Source of the DNA: Siderastrea siderea | Taxonomy: Eukaryota; Cnidaria; Anthozoa; Scleractinia; Rhizangiidae | Length of the DNA: 64,000 bases | Assembly (NCBI GenBank): GCA_964030785.1 | Contig: OZ034975.1 | Coordinates: 48,574,069 to 48,638,068, forward strand | Reading direction: 5' to 3' | Part shown: piece by piece, positions 1 to 11,415 of the stretch | How the letters are laid out: the number at the start of each line of letters is the position of its first letter | Numbering within the stretch: position 1 is the first letter of the stretch | Notes under the pieces: model-generated | The model's database searches: none | What the model was told of the DNA's origin: nothing | What the model saw: the letters and a program-made list of their open reading frames with translations, nothing else | Made by a program: the position numbers and the translations under genes

Positions 1-1336
1 TTCTACTTAAAATGACAAATTTTGTAAAATAGTTTTTTGTCTTTGAAAATCACGTATAAAAAAACATTTTTTTTACAGGAATGCAAGGATATTTGATCCA
101 AAATGATCTGAAACAAAAATGAACCTGTGAGCCTGTGAGCAAACTTAGCGGAATAAAGGTTGTCCATAAAATCTTTCTTTCACATTTTAAAGTCGATTCA
201 AAGGTGTTCTATCATAATTATCTATTGCTACCAAACATTTCTTACACAATAGAGAGAAAACCCCATATTCTAAGAGCTTAATGTCAATTGCATTTGTTTT
301 CGTCAAGTGTTTTTGTATGTTCGAATGGATGAGTGATTTGATCAGCGAGCCGTTTTAAGTGTTTAATTGCCGTGAACTTTTCCTACGATCTTATCATTAA
401 AATGTAAATAATCCATTTTGATACTTGAACAGTCGAGAGCCGGCATATAACGCATAGATAGATTCCGAAATCTACCTAGAGGTTAACAATTATTGCACTG
501 AAAGTTCATAAAAGGATTCTTTCTTAATTCACCCTTTCATTCCAAAAGTCAAAACTTGAGTTAAATAAAGAGGTTTACTTGTAGCTATTTTAAAATTTGT
601 TCAAATGAAAGTTACTAGGCAGTACTTTCCTGTGGTGCTGTTCGTTAACCGGTAAAAGGTGGTTCTAATTCTGTGGATGAATTCTTAGCTTGTAACTTTA
701 GTGCTGTTTATTTGTGCAGTATGTTGTAAAATATAGTTACGGTTTTTCCACGGTCCCTTTTGGATTCACATATTACATGTTACTATTACCCTTAAGTGAT
801 TGCCGTGCACACTGAAGCAATTATTTCACGATATAGGACAACGCATGTCTTTTGCTTTATTTCCTCCTTCCTTTAGAAAACGACGTAAATTTATGATGAA
901 GTTTTATCTTAAAGTGGGAGAAAATGTACCAGAATTCGAAACTTTCCCTTTTTGTACCTTTGGCAGCATTCCTATTAATATTTTTTCTGCCATTAACCTT
1001 CCAGGCTAAAGCAGTTATGTTCCGTCAAACGAACCTTCTTTGAATCTTGCTGACGTTTTCCTTCTGGCAGCACAAAATCTTGAGTTTCAGTTACAGATAT
1101 TGTTTAACTATATGTTCATGTTCTTGCAAATCGTTTGTTAAATCTGCCATGTTTATTAAAGGCGCCATAAACTTGAAACTGGCAGGTACCAGCAAGAGAA
1201 ACCAACTGCGCATGCGCTGTGCTTCTACCATTTTCGAAGCACTGTTAAATCACAAAAGAATAGAAATTTACTTATAAAATGACCAAAGGATCATCGGCAA
1301 GAAATTACGTGGACTGTTTCAAGGAATTTTGAACTT
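1..1336. other. Upstream region with no recognised gene
   Basis: AT-rich sequence with only short, unconvincing open frames in all six frames. It presumably holds the promoter and 5' UTR of the gene starting at 1337. I see no repeat or element that I can name. Confidence 0.5.
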
Positions 1337-3521
1337 ATGTCGTGGAAGGAACCGAGCCATGCTGAAAGGCTCATGGCCTCGCATCGTTGTTGCCTTCGCT
1401 TGTTCTTCTTAGGATTAGTAATGTTATCTCTGTGTTCTGTTGCATTCATAATGACGAGAGGTAAGAAATGCAATTCTTATTTAGCTAACAGGAGTACGCT
1501 AGGAGAGTGATATTTCTATGAAGTTGTTTACAAAACGAGGTCAATATTTTTCTATGTTCGGTCAGATATACGAGATAATTTTGTCCGCCATTAAACATTC
1601 ATTCAAGCGTTCAATAAACCCAGGCGCGCCCAGTTCACTTCTAGACACATTGGCCGGCGGAACAAATTCACTCGGTAAATAAACGGAGAATAAAGTTCGC
1701 GGCTGGGAAATGTTCGAAAATGAATAACTGGTCGAGAGGCGAAGCTTCGAGGGCAAGTGTAAAATCTTGAGGACGATCTTACAGCTCTCCAATATTTTCC
1801 TGCAGATGCTCTTTAAAGCGTTAAAACAAACAAATGCCATCGTTGATCACCATTTGTGTGATTGCTGGTAATGTAAACAAATTGTAACGGACTGTTTTAC
1901 TTGATTTTATTAAAATTATGATTGAATGAATAAGTTAAGGCTGGTTTCCACACGATTGCAAACAAAAGCAGTCTATACAGCGCAGGAAATGGCAAAAGCA
2001 GCTGCCAAAACTTATGGGATTACACATGAAAATAAAATTACTTGCGATCGTCTGCGACTCCCTGATTGTGACTGCAGTCGATTGTTGAAGGTAGATCGAC
2101 GTGCTATCTTCTACATTCGTCTACAATCGCAGAAGCCTGATACCTGCCATCAGATTTTCAATCATCTTGGCATGTGTCATCCAGGAAGGGGGGGTGGGGG
2201 GATAGAAGTATTTATCCGCACTAGTTTTATCAATGAAACCGCGCCGAAATTAAACAATGCTTACTAAAAACGTCTTTTAAGATCTCAATATTGCTTCTTG
2301 CTTTATATCCCAACACTTGATGGTTCTTCCCTTGAGTAAGTAAGCATTGATTTCCCTGGAATCTCGATCTTGAATTTGTTCCCGCAAGTATCATATTCTC
2401 GGAACAAAAGGCAAAACGATCTTTTTTGTCTGCTCGGGATAAGTCGATAACGGTATATCATTTGAATTTTACTTTTTCCAGGCTACCTTCTCATCTACGC
2501 TCCGCCAGGAAGTGAAACAATTGACAACACTCTGATTGGACAAAAACGCATGCGCGAACTGCAAAATAACAACGACCATGGGGGAATCTACAGCAAAGTA
2601 ACATGCAAAAATGACAAATTTGAAGACATTTTATTGGTGATAGCGTTCGTGGAGCTACTGTATGATTCTATTCCATACTTAGACCAACTCTACAGGCATC
2701 GCTTTCCCAATATTGTTTATTGTGGTCCAGCAAACTCACTCGAGAAACGAGAATATTCTATTATATTTGTAGATATGCTTCACGGTGTAACAGCTTATGA
2801 GTGTCTCAGTGCTGCAATAAGAACAGATCCGGGATTCGCGGGTTATTTATTCATGGAGAATGACTTGTTTTTAAACTTTTGGAGCATTGCAAATTTTAAC
2901 AGATCCCGGATATGGGAAAGTTCTGAACAACTTGGTAACCAGGTCATGTTTCAGCAACCGCGGGACACCTGGATCTGGTGGTACACGCCCTGGGGACTGA
3001 AAGCTTGCGAGCAGGCTTATAAAGACATTGTTTACCTAAATAATGGGTACGAACGTGCGATAATCGACAATAAGGAACAGGAAAGTTCATGGGACGTGGA
3101 AAATTCCCTTAATGCTTTGCTGTGGAATGGACGTGGTCGTAACAAGTGTTATCGTGGCTTCTCGAATCTTTTTTACATTCCATCTCAACATGCCGATGCG
3201 TTTGAGAAACTTTCCGTTGTTTTCCAGAAACACCAGGTCTATATAGAAATAGCGGTTCCTACAATAATAAGAATGCTTGATTTATCAGAGAAAGCTGAAC
3301 TGTTACCAGGTGTAAATCTTGGATCAATATACGGGGAAGAAAGAGCTCAAAATGACGATAATTTGTTGTGGCGACATTTAACACCCAACATCAGTTATAT
3401 CCGACCTGTTGTTCTAAGACGTAAATACTCTGCGGTATCAAGAACAACCGGTTTGATGGAGGTTTTGTTAAACAGGCTGAGCCGTTATAATAATACTGGT
3501 TGTTCGCCGGCAGTCCCATAG
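1337..3521 (+). CDS. Type II membrane glycosyltransferase-like protein (STELLO/DUF288-like?)
   Basis: Two exons, 1337-1460 and 2482-3521, give 387 aa. The intron has a GTAAG donor and a TTTTTCCAG acceptor, and the split Gly codon keeps the frame. The ATG at 1337 is followed by a short basic cytosolic tail (about residues 1-21) and one hydrophobic segment (22-39). This is the layout of a Golgi type II signal anchor. The luminal part has a Trp/Tyr-rich, globular character. A DxD-like FMEND (residues 165-169) follows an HGVTAYECLSAAI helix, which recalls nucleotide-sugar-dependent transferases. I think it most resembles the STELLO/DUF288 group, but this is recalled similarity without alignment. 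It is convergent with the MGAT4-like gene. The gene structure is well supported; the function is not. Confidence 0.7.
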
Positions 3522-3944
3522 AATGCTAAACTAACAAAAGGTCGTATCTTGCCTACTGTATTTTCACACGTGGAATACTGGGAAATAAGGCTTGGCATAG
3601 ATGCAAGGCCAATTCTTGGCAAGAATATTAAAAAAAAGTTGCTAGTTGTTGTATTGTTCACTGAAAGACCTTAATTAAAGACTTCCTGTGCGAAAATGTG
3701 TGTCCAAGTGTGCTGTCAGTATATAGTGGAAGCTCCTCTAACGACCAACACGTTACTATGGGAATTTTTGGTTCAGACAAAAGCTTATGGAGTCATTCTT
3801 TTAACTAAAGCAACAACAAAAATGACTAGAAAGACGAAAGCAGGTGCATTCATTTACTTATGTATAAAAAACAAACAAAACAAACAAACAAACAAAATAC
3901 GCAGTTAATACCACCCAATCTTTAAGTCTTTAAGTCTTTAACTG
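3522..3944. other. 3' flank of first gene
   Basis: No coding signal. It probably contains the 3' UTR of the upstream gene; an ATTAAAG near 3673 is a weak polyadenylation candidate. A short (AAAC)n-like run lies near 3870-3895. Confidence 0.35.
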
Positions 3945-4176
3945 ATTTAATGGTAGACTGCGAGTAGTCTCTAATTTTGGCGATGGCGATTGTGGGGCGG
4001 GCAAAATACACACGCGCGCACGTGAAAGTTCGAGGAGACGCAACGCGAAGGGAGAATTTTCGGCGCTCCCTTCGCGTCACGTCTCCTCGAACTTTCGCGC
4101 GCGCGCGTGTGTATTTCGCCCGCCCCACAATCGCCATCGCCAAAATTAGAGACTACTCGCAGTCTAATTTAATGGT
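3945..4176. mobile_element. Foldback MITE with about 100-bp inverted arms and 10-bp target duplication (MULE-like)
   Basis: Two nearly perfect inverted arms, about 3955-4055 and 4062-4165, begin with AGACTGCGAGTAGTCTCTAA and meet at a GC-rich centre with CGCG runs. The sequence ATTTAATGGT occurs directly at 3945-3954 and again at 4167-4176, which fits a 10-bp target-site duplication. Long terminal inverted repeats with a 9-10 bp duplication are typical of Mutator-like elements. It encodes no transposase; short frames in it are mirror images of each other. Confidence 0.8.
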
Positions 4177-4544
4177 GGTCATATAAACAGCGATCTACAG
4201 TAATACTGTTACAGAAGTTTTCAAGTCCAGAAAAATATGAATTTAGGCCTAAACAACAGCTGCAGGGCCTAGTTGTTCAAACCACGATTAAGCTAGCCCA
4301 GGATTAGCTTGAACTTTAATTCCAGTTTGATTACTTTATCAAAAGTCTTTTCCAAAATATTTTTCCCTTCAGTTTTGAGTTAGAGTTTTCTTTTCGTTTA
4401 GCTTAAAACAATCTTTTAAAAGCATTTTCAACGAGCAAGATGAAAGCTGTAGTTAACTTTTAATCCTGGATTAGCGTTAACCGGCTTTCGAACAATCGGG
4501 CTCAGAGCTATCCTTATTCCAAAGGAGAAAGACTGGTAACTATT

Positions 4545-7500
4545 TCATGTTCCAAGCGAGGAAGACTGGTGACCAATGTGATGGAAGAGCTCTGTCTTCC
4601 AAGTAAATTCCTTCTTTTTATCGTCTAAAATATGTTTTCCTCCTTCTAGTTTCATGTAAAAAAGTAACAACCAGTCAACTGGCATTTCGCTATAAAACAT
4701 CGCTATAAATCGACCGAATTTACGTAAATCTTTTTCCTGAATAAGCTTTCCAATAAATCCCCATCGACTGAATGCTAATATACTCCATTTCGTGTCGCCT
4801 TTGAGATTGATAGAATCTCGTATTTGTTTCATATAATTCGGCTCGGCCACAACGTCGTCTTCAAGATGCAAATAATACTGCGAAAGCCCGTGGCTGTAAT
4901 AAAACATAAAGGCATAGTCCATACTCTGTTTGGACCGCCAGTACATTCTTTCAGGTCGATCATTCAAGGTCTGTTTTAACCCTGTTAGCTGAGGGTAGAA
5001 TGAGGGAGGAGCTGCAATCACGTGAATTGCATTCATGTCCAAGTATTTACCAAAATGGGACTTCAGTATTTGCTTGACGTCCTCTCTTGCTGATTGTTCA
5101 GTGTCGGCGAGAAACACAACGATTAACAAGTCTTCAAGATCATACTTTGAGAGATTAGTGGTGAGCAGCGAATTTAGAGTCTCCACCAGATAACTTGCAG
5201 TCTTGTTTTTGAAGATCCTTTGTACCGTAGGAATTCCTATCGTCAAAAAAACTGACACGAAAAATGAATTGTTAGTCACCTGAACTGCTGAAAAAATGGG
5301 ATGGCGTCATAACACCGTCTTCGGTACAAAAACTGAAAAATGCTCGAACAAAATAAAGCAAAAAATATGTATCGCAAAGCCACTGTACTCTTTGAAATTC
5401 ATTAAATACTTTGCTTAAGCTTGGTTAACACGTATAACGCAGTTATAAACATAAGCGCCATTATTAGCGCAAGGATGTTCACTCGCCTATACTAATGTGT
5501 CCCCACATAGTATGGGTCTTTCCCAAGCTATAAAGTTTGACGCCTGAATAAAAGTTTCTATTCTATTCTATTCTATTCTATACTATTCTATTCTATTCTA
5601 TTCTACAATAAGCAAGAGTACAAGGTGATAATCGCGCATATGCCTCATAGTGCTGCTAGCATTGCATGATAGGATTCTAACATGGTGGGTTCACCAAATT
5701 TGCACCGGGTAGTTAAAAGGAGCAGTGTTGGGGTGGTCATTTTTTCTACACTTCTTTTTGCCAATTAACAAGCCGTGGCTCAACTGTAATTAGGTGCACT
5801 GGTTAAAAGGGGCACTTTTTGTTGGTTATTTCAGTTCAAACATCCCTTACAGCCAGTTAAAAGGCCGCGATTCAACCGTAATTTAATGAGGCAGCAGGAG
5901 CCGGGCTCCTCCTGGAGGCGGTTAAAAGGGAGCAGTTTTGGGTGGTTCTGCTGTGATTTCATGCCCTGGTTAAAATGGGGCAGTTTTTTTCGAAACATCC
6001 CTCACAGCCAGCTGAAAAGCTACGATTCAGCTGTAATTTCGTGCAGTGGTTAAAAAGGAGCAGTTTAGGGTGTTTTTTTTTCGGACGTCCGTCAGCCAGC
6101 TGAAAGGACACGATTCCGCTCATAATTTCACGCGGTGGTTAAAAAGGAGCAGTTGAGGCAGCAGGAGCCGGGCTCCTTCCTGGAGGCGGTTAAAAGGGAG
6201 CAGTTTTGGGTGGTTCTGCTGTGATTTCATGCCCTGGTTAAAATGGGGCAGTTTTTTCGAAACATCCCTCACAGCCAGCTGAAAAGCTACGATTCAGCTG
6301 TAATTTCGTGCAGTGGTTAAAAAGGAGCAGTTTAGGGTGGTTTTTTTCCGCACCCCTTTTAGCCCGTTAACAAGCTGCTTTTCAGCTGTGATTTCATACA
6401 TTGGTTAAAATGGATCACAGCGACAAGACGTTGAGAATTTTCTGATCTTTAGTAGACCTGGATCAGTAAAGCACTCGAAGTAATTAAGAAATATATACGG
6501 TAAGACCTTAAGGCTTAATGCTTACCTTACCTTAAGGCGGTAAAAGAAAGACACAGAAGTCGAAAACAGACAATTTGGGTATACAAAGAAAGAAACTATG
6601 CAATTTTTTTGTACGGCTCTTGCACTTCTTCCGTCATGGAAGGTGAATCGAGATTGAGTTTGCGCGGTTACTTAGCATAACGTCGCACATCGCACCCTTC
6701 TTGTTCTCATGAGATGGCCAAGTTTTGCTGTGTTTTAGCAAGACAAAATTAATTGATAACGTATAATTGTTATTACATATAGTGGTACCTCTTCTTGTGA
6801 GCGGTTTTCCGATTTCCCTGACACCAGATTTCGTGATTACCTCGGATCCATTTTGTGAACAGAACAAAAAATCTTCTTCTTTGCATCTTGTTTCGCAGCT
6901 CATACCTGAAAAATTGGAAAAAATGGCGGTAATTAGGTTAAACAAAATATTTCAAACTCGAAGAAAAGGATAACAATACAAGAATACACCCAAAAGGCCT
7001 TGCTCTTGGTCTCTCGTTTACGAGTCCTAAGAGGACAGGCAACCCAAAAGACTGAACAAAAGACAATACGTACAACCACAGGTGAGGTAATCGATACAAA
7101 AATGGTACCGTTCAACTAAACTGAACTTTAGAAAATTATTACTTACTGACAAAACGATTGGTCCAATTAAAATACAGCATAAATCCCGCAACAAGAATCA
7201 AAAGAAGCGTTTTCACATTTGAGGGCTTGCTTCTGGACCCGGTGAAACACAGCTTTAACTGCAAAGAAAATAAAACGTTGTCAGCGCATTGGCTAACTCC
7301 GGCAAGGAGCAGACATCAATTGCTACTTTGACTTTACTTTGTTTTGGGAGCAGTGAATTGTAACATTTTTCGGTGTGAATGGTGAAACGACTGTTTTCCT
7401 CTTGAAATTGGTAATATGAAAAGTTGTCTGAACCGTGAATTTTCATAATTAATATAGGTTAAATAATAATATATATTAGCAATATTTAATCGCACAAATT

Positions 7501-7948
7501 CACAAAAACACGTAAATCATTAAATACAAAAATTATTAACTACTAAAATACGGATGTTTGAAGTGACTATATACATTAACTGGCAACTTTTAGGAATTTA
7601 CATTCAAGAATTACACGAATTACAAGAATATTTTAAAGTTGTTTTGCGTGAAATGTAAAATTGTAGTCACTAACCAAAATTTCGTGAATGATGATGGAGT
7701 GGACCAAATGTGAAACAACTGTTTACTTTCCAGAAATATGAACTGGGCCCTAGAATTAGCGTTCAGTGACCCTGGGTGAATTTATACTGATCCTATAGAA
7801 ATGTGTCATTGTTTCTTTACACAAGAACCTTTACGTTGCATTGTCTAGATCTATTGTAGCTACCCAGCCAGGTGTATAAATGAAACCAGAGAAAAATGTT
7901 CATTTTCTTTAGAGACGATGTCGTCCTTACCTTCACTATCCATCTCAT
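4545..7948 (-). CDS. Short MGAT4-like (GT54) N-acetylglucosaminyltransferase
   Basis: Four exons: 7948-7931, 7258-7147, 6905-6841 and 5279-4545, giving 309 aa. MGAT4 enzymes add a beta-1,4-linked GlcNAc to the alpha-1,3 mannose arm of N-glycans in the Golgi. The start at 7948 is the first Met after an in-frame stop. A basic tail and a hydrophobic anchor (about residues 23-38) form a type II membrane start. The large last exon carries GT54 signatures: LTIGIPTV, a WRSKQ block, the metal-binding YYLHLEDD (EDD about residues 205-207), a GFIGK loop and a closing HHIGHQSS. Animal MGAT4A/B proteins are about 535 aa. This one stops right after the catalytic core, so the C-terminal lectin-like region is missing, and the stem is short with a Cys-rich patch (CETRCKEED). 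Which paralogue it is cannot be told. Donors and acceptors are GT/AG and phases agree; exon 1 is the least certain. Confidence 0.8.
5556..5605. repeat. (TTCTA)n microsatellite
   Basis: About ten tandem copies of TTCTA, with one interruption near 5581, lie in the third intron of the MGAT4-like gene. The sequence before it (GCCTGAATAAAAG) could be the 3' tail of an old non-LTR retroelement; this is only a guess. Confidence 0.85.
5700..6425. repeat. Degenerate tandem array with a 267-bp higher-order duplication
   Basis: A unit of roughly 80-90 bp recurs, containing GGTTAAAA-GGRGCAGTTTT, a pyrimidine run, CAGCCAGYTRAMA and CTGTAATTTC. A longer block starting GAGGCAGCAGGAGCCGGGCT at 5888 is repeated from 6155, an offset of 267 bp. 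It lies wholly in the third intron of the MGAT4-like gene and has no coding potential. Confidence 0.75.
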
Positions 7949-10900
7949 CTTGTTGTTTTTCTTTGCTTCCTTGCTCTTGGATCCCTAATAACAGACAACC
8001 GAGATTAAAATTACCGACGCATTAATCAATCCTTTTCAATCAATCCATTTATTAATGTCAATGAGTGGGTTAGGGCTGCCCCGTAAATTTCCATGTCTAA
8101 AACGCATGTGAGAAATGAGACAGGCAGATTTCTTACTCAAGAAGAGGGCTCACGTGAGGAGGCGTGGTAGCGCATGTAGTGCTTACTGCGTAGGACCTTC
8201 GATCGGGATATTGGAGGGTCGGTGTTCAAGGATTAGCCTCTGCAACATGTCGGGTTGTTACTCGGACAAAAAAAATTTACTCCACATTGTCTCCCTCTAC
8301 CCAAGAGTGTAAATGAGTACCAGTAAACTGTCAGGGGAGCTGGGGGGGGGGGGGAAAGCCTCGCGATGGATTTTCCACCGGGGGGGGGGAGTAGTGATGC
8401 TCCTAATCGCTTCATGCCACAGAAACTGGAGTTGAGCAGCGGCCTTGATGAGCGTTATGGCTCGCTCAATCCAGTGGATTGGACACAAGACTTAACCAAT
8501 ACGTGAGAAATAATGTCTCACCACCAGTAGTCGTGTATCAAAATGGTACAAAATTTCTAAGGCACATCTTATGCAAGAGGCGGATAGTCCTACTTCTCAG
8601 TTTCGCATGAACGACTCTAATTACAATAAGCGCGATTTTTGATGGATTATCAAAGGTGATGAGCCCTTGTGTGTTCATTGCATGCGACCTGCTCTTACAC
8701 CCGAGTATTTAAGCTATTTGTCAACCGTTGTGACGTAACTGGATATTCTCTGAGAGACTCCGTGAACAAACTTGCAGTTCCGTTGCCTCGCACCAACTTT
8801 CTGAAAAACAGTTTTAGAGCCCACCCTCGGATTTGCGGCGAGCAGAATCACAAGACGACTTCTGTAATTAACTATACTCTTGTAGCCTCTTTCAATGACA
8901 TTATTGTAGACTGGCATTCATGTAAAGCAGGTTTTTCCCAGATATTTTCAAATCCTAGTGTGAATTTGTAATTAGACGACCGACTTAATTTTTCTGTCCC
9001 GATAAATTTACCTTGGTTAAGTAAAATTATCCATTATCCATCATCCATTATCTAATCACTCACACCAACAGAAGCAAGCAAAGCAATGAATCTGCAAGTT
9101 CAGATTTACATGCTTCGCCATTTTCCGGTTCAAAGGCCGCTTCGAAGACGATTATTTTCTGCTCCGACCTTTTTGCCTATTTCAGTGGTTTTATTAACAC
9201 CGTTAATTGTAGCAGTTGTAGCGCAACTGAATTTTGTAAAAAATTAAAATTTCGGGCCAATCATTCACAGATTTTAAATCTCCCTATATATTGTCTGTAA
9301 TGTTAAACGCATCAAATAATGTAGACATGTATATGTCTATATTCTTGATAATTATACAATGGTTTTAAAGCTATATCCCCCCCCCCACTGAAGTTATAGG
9401 AACTACTATTTTAGCGATTTCGACGGATTTTTTCAAATATATTTTTTAACAGTTTTGTCTTTTCTGGTTTTAGATCTATTCAAAAACCTTTCACTTGCTG
9501 CAGCCTTACGAATGAAAAGAAATAAGATAAAAGTAAAATAAAACATAACAAAACGTAGCAGAGAAATCCTGTTGTGAAGAGAGCTTCTTCCCCGGTAGGA
9601 AACATTTTAAGCACCGACATTAACTTTTTGTTTCGAAGTAATGAGTTGATGGGAACAAGGCGAGTTACTCCGTTTTGACCATGTCCCGTTTCTTACTACT
9701 TTTGATGCAGATGAATTGAAAATTTGTTTGTATAAGAAAAATCAGGAAAACTTGGAAACAATAGACCTTCTTTTAATGAAGAAAATCTCTGGCGATGAAG
9801 AAAACCTGTTGTATTTTCCAGAGGATACAGTAAAACGTACACTGCTTAGACTACAAATGCAAAACCCTTAGACAAAATATCTCGCAATAAACTTAATGTA
9901 CCACTACCAAATTTGACATCACTTATCATACTCCTTTACCTTTGCTGTTTTCAGTCACAAATATGAATGAAGTCGACTTCGGCTGGCTTCGAGCAAAGGT
10001 TCTTGCAAAAATTTCTTGATAAAAGGACAACTGAATCAGTCGGTGTTACAGCAAACTGTGGGATTAAGTTGTTCTTATTGCTGAGACCTCAAGTAAAACA
10101 TCACCAATATAATCTATGCAAAATGATTTGTTGTTAAATTCCAGTAAAACGTATTTCGTTACCATGGCTCTCTCTTGCCTCAGCTTGACTGCGACGTTGT
10201 TTTGAATAAAATTACCTCTTTGTACATTGTTTGCACATTGTCTTTGTCTGCCAAAATGGCTACTAGCAAGGTTAGGAAAATCTAACAAAATGCGAAGAGT
10301 CAGCCTGCGATGGTAAAACACCCATACATCCTAAAGGAAGAAGTGACGGAGCTGCAGTGAGTCAAACCGACTTTACTCAAAAACTGATCGCACGATTTTA
10401 TACTAACTTTAAAGTTAATGTTTTCCTTGCTTCCGGGATGGAAAACTTTTTTTCTTATGGAAGTTGCAACCAAACTTTATTAGTAATTAAACTTTTGTTT
10501 CCATCAGGAAGGCTCTGGTTACAGGTTTGGTTAGTAGACGTCCAATCTCCTCCCCAGCCCCTGTGTTGGCCATCGAGATTGTGTGAAGTACGCGCATGAC
10601 GACACAGTCACTTCTGCTGATCATAAAAGCAGGTCTTCATCACGGCTCATTGATTCCAGTGTTCATCAAAATTGGCAATTCTTTTTGAATAAAAAACCCC
10701 ATGAACAACTGCTGAAAACCAAATCGGGACAGAAGTTTCTTCGGATGGTTCCAGAAAAAAAGAAGTTGTTTCCTAAAGTCGCCTATGAAAGAACTCGCTA
10801 TCAGAGGAAAGGGAAAACGCATTTCAAGTTACTTTTAGGAGAAATTTCACTAAACAATTATCCAAGTATACGCATGAATACTTTTAAACGGGTGTTGCAT

Positions 10901-11415
10901 GAAAAAATTTGTTAAATTTTGTAATATTTGTGCGTGATCTCACTGGCCCAAAATCAAAACAATGCGTTTAAAGTTGTTTCTTGCTCGGTGAGGCCTTGGC
11001 CGTTATATCAGATTCATTATTAGTTTTTTTTTTTTGTTTCAAGATCAGAGCCGTGTTTACTCAAGCCGGGTCACGTCTTGTTCTTGTTGCAACGCAACTT
11101 AGTTCCGGGTACCTGTTGAAAATTAGCTGCTGGTCTGGTGAAATTGGAGCCAGTTAAATTATAGTGTTTAAATTTTCTTGACTTCTCAAACTGCGACAAA
11201 ATGTTATTCACGGTACAAGAAACCGTGGAAACAAGTTATTCCAACTTGGTTTGTTGTGAAAGATCTGCTACTAAAGATCTAAACCTCGTCCCATAAGAGA
11301 GAATTCCCTCTTACAGCTTCTGGCGAACATCAAGTGGGTTTTGATTTCACATCGTAAACACATCGCAGCTACGCGTAAAGCGTCAACCAGTATTTTTATC
11401 GCGGAAGAAATTAAC
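7949..11415. other. Intergenic region between divergent MGAT4-like and DRAM-family genes
   Basis: No supported gene in 3.5 kb. Open frames are short, lack splice-linked partners and resemble nothing I know. It holds G-runs at about 8341-8354 and 8382-8390, a C-run near 9380, and presumably both promoters. I see no clear transposon ends. Confidence 0.5.

Noticed and set aside
6634..6840. Open frame continuing past exon 3 of the MGAT4-like gene
   Set aside because: It is read-through of the intron. The GAG|gtaatc donor at 6840 joins in phase to the conserved catalytic exon, while the extension resembles nothing.
8341..8390. G-runs that might form quadruplexes
   Set aside because: Plain homopolymer runs, also seen at 34640, 39783 and 45889; no arrangement suggesting function.
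10583..10915. 110-codon plus-strand open frame
   Set aside because: It starts with a non-ATG codon, has no recognisable domain, no splice-linked partner, and a same-size frame on the other strand.
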